64,000 nucleotides of DNA from Onchocerca lupi (Eukaryota > Nematoda > Chromadorea > Rhabditida > Onchocercidae): contig JAOVVO010000277.1 in NCBI GenBank assembly GCA_028564675.1, positions 32,560 through 96,559 on the forward strand, in the 5' to 3' direction. Positions 52,040 through 64,000 of this stretch are shown here, piece after piece. A program made the position numbers and the translations under genes. The notes beneath the pieces are model-generated. The model saw only the letters and a program-made list of their open reading frames with translations. It made no database searches and had not been told where the DNA came from. Numbering within the stretch: the stretch's first letter is position 1; the number at the start of each line of letters is the position of its first letter.

Positions 52040-53118
52040 TCATCCTGTTCTTTGTGGTACAGACGGCTGCACCAAATGCATCACATCAGCAAAACGTACC
52101 ATATGTGGTACCATTTCTACAAAATCCATGAACTAATCAATTCAGTGATGAGCTTTAATTTATCCAACAACAAAAACATTTTCTAGTAGAACTTACATAA
52201 TGAATACAAATATGCAATGACAGCATGATTCATCATGCAAAAAATTTGAATGCACAGGATAGTTTTTTTTGGCTATTTTCTATTCATTTAATACTTTCAT
52301 GTATTTTCAACAAAACATTTCAAAAACAATGAAATATTAAATTTAATGCAAACCATGCAAGAATTCGAGTTTATCGTTGTCTTGAATATAATCCGCCAAA
52401 TGAGAATATTCAATACATTTTGGTTCGTCATTTGATTCATATGATTCTTTTGCTAATTTGCATATAAAAAGTTCCTATAAACAGTGAATTCCCAATGAAT
52501 TTTAAAAAATGTATAATTATTGCATCATATCAATGCTACTTGTATTTTAAAAACGGAAATGATTAAATCACACATAATTCAATTTAATGCCGCATATTCA
52601 AAAATAGGCAATATCTTAGCGCTATCCCCACAGTTTTTTTTAGCAGCTATAAATAACATTTTCTAGCAACTTACAATTACATCTTAGCTTATTTTGATTT
52701 GCTGATACACAGAATAGCGTATGGTTTCAAAAAAAAAATCGAAATTTCAGTTTCCACAAAGGAACTAATATCAAATTAAACGATGGATCTCCACATTCTG
52801 ATTTACTATTCTTTAAGCATATCTTTTTTAAATATTAAACACAAATACCTATAAAATTTAAAACTTTAGTACAATAATGCTTACTGCAGCTTTGGTCATA
52901 GCGAATAAGCCTTCACTGGAGATCGGTACTTGCTCACCACCGCTTTGCATGATTGTTCTAACCCGTGCAAGAGGTAATTCATGCTGTGCATTCAACATTG
53001 ATGATGATGACGATGGTGGTGCCTCATTTTCCGAATGATCACATTTCCGGAATGCTACCAAAAATTGATCATCGTCGCTGGAGTCGCTGTCTTCGTTCAG
53101 TGCCATCCTCACATTCAT
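52040..53118 (-). CDS. Histone-fold protein, CHRAC1/POLE4-like
   Basis: Small nuclear histone-fold protein of the NF-YC/CHRAC1/POLE4 type, which pairs with a partner (POLE3-like) in chromatin remodelling or DNA polymerase epsilon complexes. Exons 53118-52885, 52474-52354 and 52116-52040 give 143 residues. An acidic, serine-rich N-terminus (NEDSDSSDDDQ) precedes the fold, which starts LPLARVRTIM (48-57). It continues PISSEGLFAMTKAAELFICK, then IEYSHLADYI and KLEFLHEMVPHM. Human CHRAC1 has the matching LPLSRIRVIMKSS and AKATELFV. The first ATG is 14 nt after a TTTTAG acceptor; a second in-frame ATG follows four codons later. For exon 3, the TTTTGTAG acceptor gives the right phase, and an upstream GATTAG does not. 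CHRAC1 versus POLE4 orthology is unresolved. Confidence 0.85.
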
Positions 53119-53132
53119 GAACCACGAAGTAC

Positions 53133-54388
53133 CTAAAATTTTGAAGTAACAAGATGTACGACAAATCCATGTAGAAAAATTTGAAACATCAAATATGGAT
53201 GCACGTCCCCCTCTAATAATATTGTCGCAAAATCGAGGATTAAGCACCCGGAAATCCTCCAAAAAAACTTCAACTCAATCTAAAATCAGAAAAAATAGCA
53301 TTTTATTCGCCTCAATAAATTCCCTTCATATTGGCATACTTAGCAATACTCACAATAAATAGCAACAGTTACTGTCTCTTTCGTTTCGAAATGTTCACGA
53401 TTTCCTTATTCTTGGTTCCCTGTCAAGGCAGAATTTAATTTTAACAATCAAAGTAATTGCCACATATTTTCTGGATTATGATGTAGTGGATATATTGCAT
53501 CATGCAACAAATCTGATTCAAAAAGCATGAAATTTCGTAAATGAAACAATTTATAGATTTATAATAAAAAAGAAGCAAATAATAATGATAATCATACAAA
53601 CTAACAGAAAAAGTAATTTGGCTTACCATATGCACGAGTTTTTCAAAATATTGTATAAATTATTTCATACATGAAATTAAGGACAATGCAGCAATTTTTT
53701 GTATCACAGAAAAGTAGCGAAACAAAATCAATAAAATCCCAAAAAATAGGTCCAGAGGTATACCAAAATTATTCAATCTTTTGAAAAAATGTCGAATTTG
53801 AATTTACAATTTGAAGAGACAAGAACATCAAACTTCTGAAACCAGATACAATTTCATCATGGTAATATTTTTTTCTCTTTTTTTTTTGATATTCATAACA
53901 CATTTATGCTTATATATGATAATTATAATCAACAATGTATGTACCATTTACAAATCAGTGAAAATTTGAAAAAAAAAAAAAAATCAGTACCGAAATGAAG
54001 TTATGGAACACATAGGAAATGCACAAAATTAACTAAATCAAACGACTTTTAACAAGTTTTGCTAAAACTTCAAACTTTAGTATACAAAACTATTATGATC
54101 ATCTACAATAATTATTTCCTTACAATTCAGTGCAGTGATAAAAATGGAAAATTTATAGAGAAAGAAAAGTCCATTGCTACAGATCAAGTAAAATTCATTC
54201 GTGACGTGGGAAATATTTTTTAATATATGATCCACTCTCTATTTATTCACAATTAAATGCAGAGATAGAAAGAAATTTAAACTGCTATATATATTGAAAA
54301 TACACTATTTACTATTTTGGCCATCAGCATATACATTCAGAAGAATCCACAAATTTTCATAGGAAAATAGAATATCTGTTCATTGTAT
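53133..54388. other. Intergenic, 1.25 kb
   Basis: Lies between the CHRAC1-like gene and the end of the zinc-finger gene. No exon was recognised. It holds T-runs, and a Lys/Asn-rich open frame near 54415 that is the complement of the intron before the last zinc-finger exon. Confidence 0.6.
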
Positions 54389-57300
54389 CTAATGTTTTTC
54401 AAAGCCTTCCCTGCATGTCTGTTCTCCATCCTGAAACAATAACAAAAATCAAGTTAAAAGTAAAAATTAATAACGCAACAGTAAACAAAAACAAAAAAAA
54501 AAAGCCGGAAATCCTGTATTTTGGCAATATAATTTTTATTACACCCAGAAAGAAAGAATATCTTTCTAAATTAGCATTTAAACTGATCGACACTAGACTA
54601 AGCTAATATATTAAAAATTACCATTAATTGCAGCATAAATAAATCTTTAGATAATAAATAAATTAATTAAAACAGACATACTCTTACAGTTAACAAAATG
54701 ACATCCTCTTTAGATATTTCTTCAGATCTTGCATTTCTTTTCGCATCTGATTTAATTGGTTCAGTTGTGGTATTAAAATCTGTAATTAGCATAAGAAAAA
54801 ATAGAAATATGAATCAGTAGAAGAGAAAAATGCTGGAATATTTGTAAATCTGATCATATCTGCTAATCTCTTAAGACTTTACTACCAAAATGCAATATAT
54901 TAATGTAATAAATAACAATGAAAAATGGAAAAGGTACTTTTTTTAAATTCCAAATAAACGCGGAAAATATTAAGCTGTGGTTTGATTGAAGAAATTCGAA
55001 AAGTAAAGTTATCAGTATTAGCTTATATCAGTTACGAAATCAGCTTAGCACAAGCTAATGTAGGCTTGATATGTCATCCGCATTTTGGGATAATGCGATC
55101 GTTATATTAGTATCTCAAGGCACTAATGATATAGTGATTTGCGTGATACATAGCAATTTGCTTTTATCTTTCGGAGCATACTTTTACACTAAATCATCGA
55201 TTCAAATATCTCACGCACAATTCATAATTGTTTTACAAATATCCATATAGATTTTATCAATCTTCCACAGTTATACTAACCATGATGCTGTGAATTTTCT
55301 TCAAATTCTTGTTTTCGTGCATGTTTATTGCGGCCATCAACTATTTCTTTTTCACCCTCTACAAAACGAGCACCACCAGTTACTAAAGTCATGCTGCTAT
55401 TGTCACCGTAATTCACATTATAGCAATATTTCGGATCCTAAATGAAAAGACTAATTTTGAATTCCATTCTACGACAGCAAATATAGTAAAGAAGCAAAAT
55501 TATGAATAGCATGTGTGTTTCCATTTACTATCAGTAAACGTCCAACTGAATGAGGACACATGCTAAACAAAGTAATGAACAAACAAAAGATGGTGACTAA
55601 ATTTTCATATTCGTTCGCTGCATTTAGATAAAAACTCTACGTACTATAACTCACACTTAAATTTTCTTCCAAAATGATTGCTTGTTCATCATCCGCCATA
55701 GTAAGTTGACCAGTTTCAAATAGATGCTGAACGCTTTCGATATCATCAAACTGAATTTGCACCTCCTCATCCTCTCCTAATTCGATCTTAAAATATATAA
55801 ATATATAACATTAGAAGCAAACATTCTTAAATGAAGCAAAACGTACGGCAATAATGACAGTATAATAAAAATCATGGAATGAAACTTTATTCTACTCTTG
55901 ATCATGTGAAATATTTAGTGAGTACCACACAATGCATTTCAGACATGACTAAAAATTTTAATTTGCGCTGTCCAAAAGAAAGATTCGCAACATTATCGCA
56001 GTCTTTTGAATCAGTCAGTCTAACTCATAACACTATATAATCAGCTAGTTTGGATTTGAAATTTAATGCGTTTCGCTATAATTACTTCCGCTCCACGAAG
56101 AAATGCTAGATTGCTTTAATAAAATGTGAATCAAAAGGAAATTTCAAAATGAAGAATCGCAGCACCTTATTCTCCTATCTCATTTATAAATGATGACAAA
56201 TAACATCCAGAAGTGATCACTACCGTAACTATTCATGAAAAATGATCTAATAACTCAATCAATTTCTAAGATGAAAATGTGAGTGTAACCCCTGCTAAAC
56301 AACTGTACAAAAAATGCATTTTTTACATACAACTTCTCCGTTTTCATCGATGAATATCTGATTCCCATCAGCATCCTCATCAATACGGCAAACGCGACGG
56401 ATGACAGGTTCTGATGCCGGCACGGGCTGAAATATTTGAAACAATTTTTAAAAAAATCTCGAGTCCAGAAACTGCAGTAAAAAGCGTTTAACATGGGATC
56501 CAAATTTTGGATTTCACTTCAAAACGAATGATCGCTATTAAAGATAACATCTACTCGAAAAAAAATGCAGTATGCAGCAATCGTAGAATAATTTGCACAA
56601 GCATACATTTTCTTACAATGACTCCTCAGTTAAGCATGGAATAAGACAAAAAAAACTTCCAATGCTAATGGAAATACATTACGATTGTATTCATTCTCTA
56701 TTAAGTATTGATGGCTATTGTAGCATATGAGCAAAATAACTTTATTTTGTCATTTATCTACATAAGATTAATAGTTTCAAAAGCAAATAGCACTCAGACC
56801 TTCCCGATGCACAAAAGATATGAAATCTACTAATACAAACAAAAAATATTTGCTAAAAATTTTACTTTGAAAAAAAGAAAAAGAAAAGGAGAAATTACCT
56901 CCTGAACAGGTACTTCCGGTGCAAGTGTCGGAGGAGGTTCAACGTTATCACTATCATCTGTTTGCTTTAATGTATTCCCAGATGTGTCTCCAGTTTCTAT
57001 AAATTTCAATCTTTGTATTATCATTTGAAAACCGAAATAACTGACATTCTCCGATGGCATTTTAATTACAAACACCATTTAACCATTTAAGAATGTGTTT
57101 AGACATACCCATACAGCGTTGTTTGGCAGGTACAGCTGCCTCTGTTTCTCTCTTCGTATCGTTCAGCAAGTAATGACGCACTTCTGAAGGGTGAACAGCT
57201 TTTATATGACGCTCGACGGCGCGTTCACCGTAAAATACTACTCCTATATACAGTGATGATGAAGAAAATATAACTAGTTAAAAAGAAATAAAATTGTAAT

Positions 57301-60300
57301 AGAATAAAAGTAAGCATAAAATAAGAAAATATGTAAATTGTTCATAGAATTAGTCTGATATTTTTCACAAAAAGAAGGAAGAAAAAGGTAGACTGGAAAT
57401 TATATATTTACAGTTAGTCCAGCAATACTCCAAGAACCAGTTTAACGACTGATAGTGACCAGCCCTATAAAATAAATCTGGTGAATATAATGACTACAGG
57501 CAGAGAACTCCAAATTTTATGCATCTCCCTGAAAACATATGCAACTAACCACAAACAGGACATGATTTTCCGTTCGGTAAATCTGGCCGCATAACCATCA
57601 GCTCAAATGGTGGTCTTGCGCGAAAATGGGGAACAGATACTACTGAACTATCCAGTACTTCACGTTTATTAGCAATCATTTTTTTCTGTGCAGAAGACAG
57701 CTGTAAATTCCTCTGTGCCAGTGCTCTTACTGCACGACGCAGAGCAAGAGCATCAAACTACAAAAATTTTTAAATGACGCGTTTAATAAAATTCGATAAA
57801 AATTTAATTTTTCTTTACAGAATGAGACCTTCAAATTATAAAGTCATTAGCACATGCTATTTCCAATTTTCAGACCCATACGTCATTCGCTCATTAGTAC
57901 GTGTGGAAGAAATGTAAATTTATGTAAGGTGAATTATCGTATCGAAAAGTGAATACGAAGAGATAAAAGTAAAATGATACGATACACAATTTATTTACCT
58001 GCTCCCTTTTCTCTGAATCAATGTATAACTTTGTATAGGGACAAGAACGACGATAATGTGAAAGAAGATTATAGTCGTATTTGAAACGATTGCCACAAAG
58101 CACACATGGATGTGATCCAGTAGTGGCATGAAAACCAGCAATATGCCTCTCTAATCTACAATATTAATTTGTTCAATATGTCTAATATTATACTATTCTT
58201 ATGTCTTAGGTATGATTTAATACTGATAAAATAAAATGAAATTCAATGTGATACCTACCTTGCCATATTAACGAAAGTACGGGAGCACACCGAACACTGT
58301 ACCATACCGTGAGTAGAAGACCATTTTGTACGCACTGGGTTTGGCTCATTAGGACTTGCAGCATCTCCAGTAACCTATAACAATACATTATGTTAGAAAG
58401 AAGTAATCAAGCAAGAATTGAAATAACTCAAAAAGTAAATAAATAAAATAAATTAAAGTAAACCTGATCTAAATAACTCCATGAAGCATTATGTCCCTCA
58501 TTGTCAATTATTTCAGGTTCATCAACGGTATCCAAATGTGTTAACATTTCTTGAGATGAAAAACGACCGGTAAGCACATCCTGTTGATAATCAACTACTG
58601 ATAAGTCCTAAAAATATTTTTACACATTAGCATCGTTGCAACTCAAATCTAATTTTTAAGATGGCCTGTAAATATTTTTAGAAGGCAAAAACAGTACTAA
58701 AATCAATATAATTTCGTAATAAGCGACACAACTTTTTTTGCATTGCATACATTAACTATAATATATAAATTTATACTGTGACATTTAACTTCATCCAGAA
58801 TTCGTAAATATTGACATACCTTATCTTTATCTGCAGAAAGGAACAAATCTTGAGATGATATTGCCTCTCCATCATCTTCTTGCGAAACTACAATGTTTGT
58901 TTATTAAACTTCAAGATTCAAAGATTTATATGAAAAGTGAACAGAGTTGATGTACAAAAGAGATAATGGAAGCCAATATGCCAAAATCAACAAGGTTTCA
59001 AACTGAAATCTTTTCATTTATATTAATCAGTTTTTTCTGAATGGAAACAGAAAGACGATATTGATATTACTGAAGGAACCAGGATTTTACAGCAGTGATC
59101 AAAAAGATTTTCCAAGGAATTGAATAAATTCCACTTAATAGTGGTTTCTCTATTAATTGACATATCTGCATTTCGAACATAAAAAATGTCATTCGCACTA
59201 CGCCTTAATAAATTAATTAGCTAGAACATAAAGAAATGTTAAACAAAGTTTAGTATTTGAAATTTTGTCTTTCCTTATGAAGCCACAGACACCACAACAC
59301 CAATTCGACGACGAGCTTATTTTAATTACTCATCATTTTCTCTCTGTACAAATAGCAGTTGTAAAACTTACTTCCACCGAATCGCTGCGAATACTCTTCA
59401 CCTAATTCGTGCATTATTTCCGCTACCATATCCTTCAATGTCTCGTCATCCATAGATATGTCTCGGGTATCTGATAGGCGTGCCTAAATAAAAAATAAGC
59501 ACTTAGAAGAAATAAGAAGTTGGAAATTGCAATGAAATTCTAATACTTAAACGTAAATAGAACAGTTTCCATGTGAAAATTGAAAAACAGATTATTTTGA
59601 TATGTACTTTCCTAACCTGTATTTCGTTACAACTGCTTCGCCAGTGTTTGATTAAACTATAATGTTGACGAAATATCTGTCCGCAAAGACTGCAAAAATG
59701 TTCGCCACTACCACTTCGTGCATCCACGGGAATAATACCCCGATGCATGGCTATATGCCACTGAATCACAGAGTTGGATATTTTCACACCGCACTGCTTG
59801 CAAGGAACACCCGAATACACACTACTCTGAGTATCTAAAGTAAAAGATGCAAAGAAGTTCTTAAGCATCGATAATTCAAAACTCTTTTTCCAAGTTTTGA
59901 ACAAAAAAATCCAATACGTAAATAAAAATATTGATACTAATTAAAATATTCGCAAAATGTTGCAGGAATATCATTATAGTAGTTAGCACCACTAAGCTTA
60001 ACGTATTTCTAAACTTGGAGTATTCATGTAAGACAATGTTTCATATTTGAAAAAAAAAAAAAATGCTTACTTAAAGGAGCTTGCATATCGATGAGACCAA
60101 ATGAGTCCGATCTGAAGAGTAGATTCGGATTAATACCTATTTTCATTACAGGTGGTGGTGCTTCGTCCGCTTTTTTCCTTGCAAATTTTAATACCATTGA
60201 CCGTAAAACGTTAACATCCATTGTCTGAAAGATGTTTCGAATATTTAGAAATATTAAGAAATAAGGAAAAAATATCATAAATTAACAAAATCAATGAAGT

Positions 60301-61007
60301 AAATCATAAACTGTGAACAAACCCTTCTTCTTTCAGCCGGTATCAATTCGCTTAGTTCATGACATGTTCGACGCCAATGATAAAACAGATTATATTCATA
60401 TTTGTAGACTTTTTGACACAGCGGACATTGAAATGAACCCGAGATCTATTTCGAAAAACCGGTTAGAAAATAGATATATTATTATGCTTATACGTTATAT
60501 TTCAGAATTACATCCCAAATTCTACATTTTGTACCAAGCATATGTTCATCTTAAACTTTGGATTTTATTTTTTATGCCCGATTCTATTGAGTAACAGCAG
60601 ATTATTTTTTAGAATACTTTGAAAACATCATTAAGAAAACCTGATGAACTGCTAAATGTCTTTCTAGTCTAGCAGTATTGATGAAAGTTTGGTCGCATTC
60701 CGGACATGAATAAGTACCGTATACACGATTTCTATAAATGATAATAACAGATATTTTCTTTCTTAATTGCATCAGTATAAGAGAGGAAAAGTCAAAATAG
60801 ATAGGCACACCAATAACGCAACAAAATTATGGTGACCTCAGGATGTGTCAATACTTGTTTATCCATAATACTCAGAACATAAACTAAAGTGATTAAAATA
60901 ACCTAAAGAACATAAACTAAAATAATTTTTTTTTTGCAACATATAATGTAGTTATACTTTAGGAAAATTAAATATATATCACAAAATCAAATGTAAAAAA
61001 TGAATTT

Positions 61008-61043
<36 letters not shown>

Positions 61044-62773
61044 CCTATATCGTCCCAATTGATATGGATCATAGTCAACTGGATTTCCGAACAACTGCTG
61101 CATAATTTTACCATGTTTATCGATATCTACGACTTCCACACCGTGATAAGAATCATTTTCTGCAAAAAAATTTTTAAGTTCACGCTGATGCAATTATTAT
61201 GATGAATAAAAATAGCACACAGACTCCTACAAATAGTCACGACGGTAACATTAAATCACTTCTATTATCTATCGTTTGCTGATATATAACTAACACCATC
61301 GAGAGAACTTCCATTGAAATTGAATTAGAAATATTTGTAATGAAAAATTTGTACTTCTAATTATCCTCCATACAGCGGTAATTGACAAAGCAACGAAAGA
61401 ACAATAAAATTAAAACACTGAGCTTTATCATATCTAAATATATTTATAATTTCCAGAGCAATGGAATCTTTTTTCCTACCTATATAGGTCAAGTACACAA
61501 GGAAATAATATTAATTTCGAAAATTCAGAAATTACGTTTTCTACAGTGAGCAGATGAGAGTTCTGATTCGTTGAGTTCATCTATTTCTAGCAATACTGTT
61601 TCCGTGCCATCATCATTTCTCAAAATCTGGACATTATCGATTTTTCCTATATCTGAAACACCGTCTTTTAAATTATGAAATGAAAATTCAATTTTCATTA
61701 CACTCCTCCTCAAAAAAATAATTTAAACTGGATGAAATTTATTACAAGTGAAAGAAAAATTTCAATACCGCACCAACATCAGGTCCATTCAAGCTCAAGA
61801 TCAAATAATATTCCTGATCGTCCCCAACAATCACTTGCCCAACAGTACTTTCTTCAATCAATTCCGTCTCTTCAACCTGAAAAAACACAAAACCTTGAAC
61901 AACTAATTCTATTTAAAACTTTGTATTACTACAAAAGTCAAGCTATTAGTAATCGTTTATCAGATCAGAGATGAAATCATTGGAAATCACTGGTATATTT
62001 GCAACAACTCTATTATTAAACAAATGATCATATAAAATCCTCCAATAAATAAAATATATATAATTAGGTTTTCATTATTTCAATAAGTAGAAGTTTAATT
62101 ATTTATGCCAATGCGAAACAGAAAATCTATTCTATTTCCTTTAACTGGTACTGGGAACAAATACAAATTACAAAATGAAGCAAATTTAAAAAGCAAAACT
62201 TCCTTGGAGTTTCTAAAAATATTGTTACCTCGACACTTTCGCGTGGAACATAAATGCCTGTATCAACAGTTTTTGTAATATCATTCGATTTTTGTAGGTT
62301 TTGCATTTCGTCCGATGATTGACTATCATCATCCTTATCAGGTGCTTCATCTATAAATGAATAAATATTCTTTACTGAACTATGAATGAATTTAAAAATT
62401 AAATTGACTACTCTAGCTTTTGGCATTTCCGCTCTTACACATAGCTTTCTCGTACTGATACAGTAAAATAAGTTTAGTAAACCAATTTTTCCCATGTAAG
62501 GAATCAATAATGAACAAATGGAAAAATGAATCGGGATGGATCAAACGGCAAAATTACAAATTATTTTGGAACCCAAAAAAAAAAAAAAAAAAATGATAAA
62601 GAAGTTGAAAATGATGAGTGCAGAAAAAATAGTTACAAAAATGCAAGCAATCTTGACGGGAACAAATTACCCATTGAGGCGCTGATCATTCGGTCAGCCT
62701 TTTCGCTTCAAACCAATCTTTCGACTTTTAAAATATCAATTCTACGGTGAATTCTTCCGCAACTTCTATCCAT
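54389..62773 (-). CDS. Zinc-finger protein with paired C2H2/C2HC fingers
   Basis: Probable nuclear nucleic-acid-binding protein. 22 exons: 62773-62746, 62350-62229, 61876-61774, 61652-61536, 61159-61042, 60731-60641, 60445-60323, 60224-60071, 59834-59617, 59483-59372, 58887-58820, 58607-58464, 58374-58259, 58155-57999, 57757-57550, 57243-57109, 56996-56899, 56426-56331, 55786-55655, 55437-55281, 54779-54688 and 54430-54389. They give 876 residues in exact frame. Seven fingers start at about C172, C200, C297, C333, C493, C522 and C623. They alternate between C2H2 (CPEC...RHLAVH) and C2HC (CPLC...HWRRTC). Linkers and the C-terminal third are acidic. The first exon (MDRSCGRIH) is the least certain: its ATG follows TTCGACAG by one base and its phase fits, but an ATG at 62426 is also open. 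No ortholog is recognised. Confidence 0.85.
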
Positions 62774-63747
62774 ACTGTCGAAGTCTTATTAGGACTCGTT
62801 CATAAAACGCGGCCTTGCCGAAGAGGCACTGTGGCCTTACGTTTGCTTCGTTCCGACTGAGACGTGGTTGTAGTTGTTTAATTTTTATTTCGAGTGATAT
62901 GTACACGTACGTACGTAACCTTTCTGAAAACGACAATCCTCTCTCAAATGCCAACGTATGTGTTCATTCAAATCTATTCATTCTTAGATCAAAGGAACGA
63001 GTAATATAATAGCTACTAAATTCTTGGCTTCTCAATGTGTGAAATGTTATATCCTGTACTTTTTCACATATTTGATGTTTATCAAGTTGTTAACCACTAA
63101 TGCAGTCTAAGCGAAAAATAGAATTCAAATAGATAGACGGAATCATCGATAATAATGGTTAATTAGCGAAGCTGTGATTAATTAAAAATTTCTCGCCATT
63201 TATCAAAGCTGGAGAATGATTATAGCTCGATAAAAAAAGGTAATGAGTTGAATTGTTATTTTAAATGTGGAGAAATTAGTACTGTAGAAATGAGCTATCT
63301 AAAAAGAAAAAGAAATTTAAACCTTAATTGAAAGATTTCATTTTCTATAATGAGAATGAGAGGATAGTATAAAAACAGTTATACCAATTTTCCTACCTTT
63401 GTAATTTGTTCCTAATTAATAATGTTAGTATTTGTCAAACATACGTTTTAAGAATGGACTGCTGTAATCCTCCGAAATAAACCCTTTGTAAATTATTCAG
63501 TTATCTTCAACATGTCAATTTTATTATTCATATGGATGTAATTTTGGGCATTTTCATATATAAATGTGATTTCGCTCTTATAGCTTAATTAAAATATGGT
63601 TAAATTGACTAGTTGATTAAATTGATTAGTTGTGAATTTTTCAGAATGATTAATGGCAGTAAACAGTGAATGCTTTATTCTTTATTAATATCGCGTTATA
63701 CACACCTATTTTTTGCATATCTGTTCAGTGTAAAACATACTTTTTCA
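62774..63747. promoter_or_regulatory. Divergent intergenic / likely promoter region
   Basis: About 970 bp separate the minus-strand zinc-finger gene and the plus-strand METTL26-like gene, which are head to head. The half near the zinc-finger gene (62790-62960) is clearly richer in GC and CpG than the rest of the window and contains ACGTACGTACGT. A shared promoter is an inference from geometry; no TATA box or start site can be proven. Confidence 0.4.
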
Positions 63748-63831
63748 ATGTTATGTGCACCAGCTGCGGAACGTAACAAGCAGCCAATATTGGACATTCT
63801 CAAGCAATATATCGACAACGAACCGCGTACC
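63748..63831 (+). CDS. METTL26-like methyltransferase (DUF938), exon 1 only
   Basis: First coding exon of a predicted S-adenosylmethionine-dependent methyltransferase of the DUF938/METTL26 family. It encodes 28 residues, beginning MLCAPAAERNKQPILDILKQ and ending EPRT before the donor ACC|GTATGT. The human protein starts with the same pattern, AAAAERNKDPILHVLRQYL. The rest, including the SAM-binding glycine motif, lies beyond the window. The ATG is 19 nt after a CTGTTCAG acceptor, consistent with trans-splicing. The first intron starts at 63832 and contains the 63944-63991 hairpin. Confidence 0.85.
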
Positions 63832-63943
63832 GTATGTATTTATGGTTACACCTTTGCTAAAATTTTTTGATCGATCAAATTTCAATCACAAAATTTGAAT
63901 GGACTTCAAGAAAAAAAAGACAAATTTCAACCATTCATTTTCT

Positions 63944-63991
63944 CATGATTTTTTGGTATTTATATATATATATATATACCAAAAAATCATG
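63944..63991. repeat. Perfect 16 bp hairpin around a TA repeat
   Basis: CATGATTTTTTGGTAT (63944-63959) is exactly complementary to ATACCAAAAAATCATG (63976-63991). The 16 nt between them are TA-alternating, so the whole can extrude as a cruciform. It lies in intron 1 of the METTL26-like gene. Confidence 0.85.
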
Positions 63992-64000
63992 GGAATATAT

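Noticed and set aside
62351..62426. ATG at 62426 as the zinc-finger start by read-through of the intron
   Set aside because: It is open but encodes AT-rich sequence ending in a good TTTATAG acceptor. The exon at 62773-62746 with its own acceptor fits phase and usual intron size better. Not fully excluded.
62815..63009. Open frames on both strands in the GC-richer block
   Set aside because: They shadow each other and coincide with the likely promoter. There is no splice or start context and no recognisable protein.
1..64000. tRNA genes, CRISPR arrays, Wolbachia-derived inserts
   Set aside because: No tRNA-like TTCRA box in a cloverleaf context, no regularly spaced repeats and no bacterial coding style were seen by eye; a covariance-model or BLAST search was not possible here.

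Overview
The window looks like nuclear DNA of a parasitic nematode, most likely a filarial worm (Brugia/Onchocerca/Loa type). It is very AT-rich. Genes are broken into many short exons by introns of roughly 100-700 bp. Most start codons lie 1-20 nt downstream of a clear 3' splice acceptor, as expected for spliced-leader trans-splicing. The proteins read as nematode versions of conserved animal families. I saw no bacterial genes, CRISPR array, tRNA or intact rRNA gene.

Layout, left to right. Plus strand: MRPS14 (445-1527) and ATP6AP2 (1785-4211), 257 bp apart and probably one operon. The next nine genes are all on the minus strand. They are an MH2-only (SMAD C-terminal) protein (6581-10075) with two orphan coding exons beyond its stop (5502-6471), a secreted M14B metallocarboxypeptidase (18052-21336), the 3' part of a small unknown gene (26952-27606), a secreted protein of unknown family (28405-31946), an F-box/leucine-rich protein (33967-37044), a DHHC palmitoyltransferase (41309-44551), an acyl-CoA/4-coumarate-type ligase (46008-51549), a CHRAC1/POLE4-like histone-fold protein (52040-53118) and an 876-residue zinc-finger protein with paired C2H2/C2HC fingers (54389-62773). 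Plus strand at the right edge: exon 1 of a METTL26-like methyltransferase (63748-63831), which continues outside the window.

About half of the sequence is non-coding. The stretches 10076-18051, 21351-26951, 31950-33966 and 37045-41308 hold no convincing exons. They do hold long hairpins, and three copies of a roughly 200 bp element with terminal inverted repeats are scattered through the window.

Exon models were built by hand by matching splice sites and reading-frame phase. Each full model is an exact multiple of three. Three introns appear to use GC instead of GT donors. The genes do not form one pathway, although MRPS14 and ATP6AP2 would be co-transcribed housekeeping genes. The most interesting leads are a G-U-tolerant 24-bp hairpin in an ATP6AP2 intron, the MITE-like family, the GC-AG introns, the finger architecture of the zinc-finger gene, and the two unknown genes at 26.9-32 kb.
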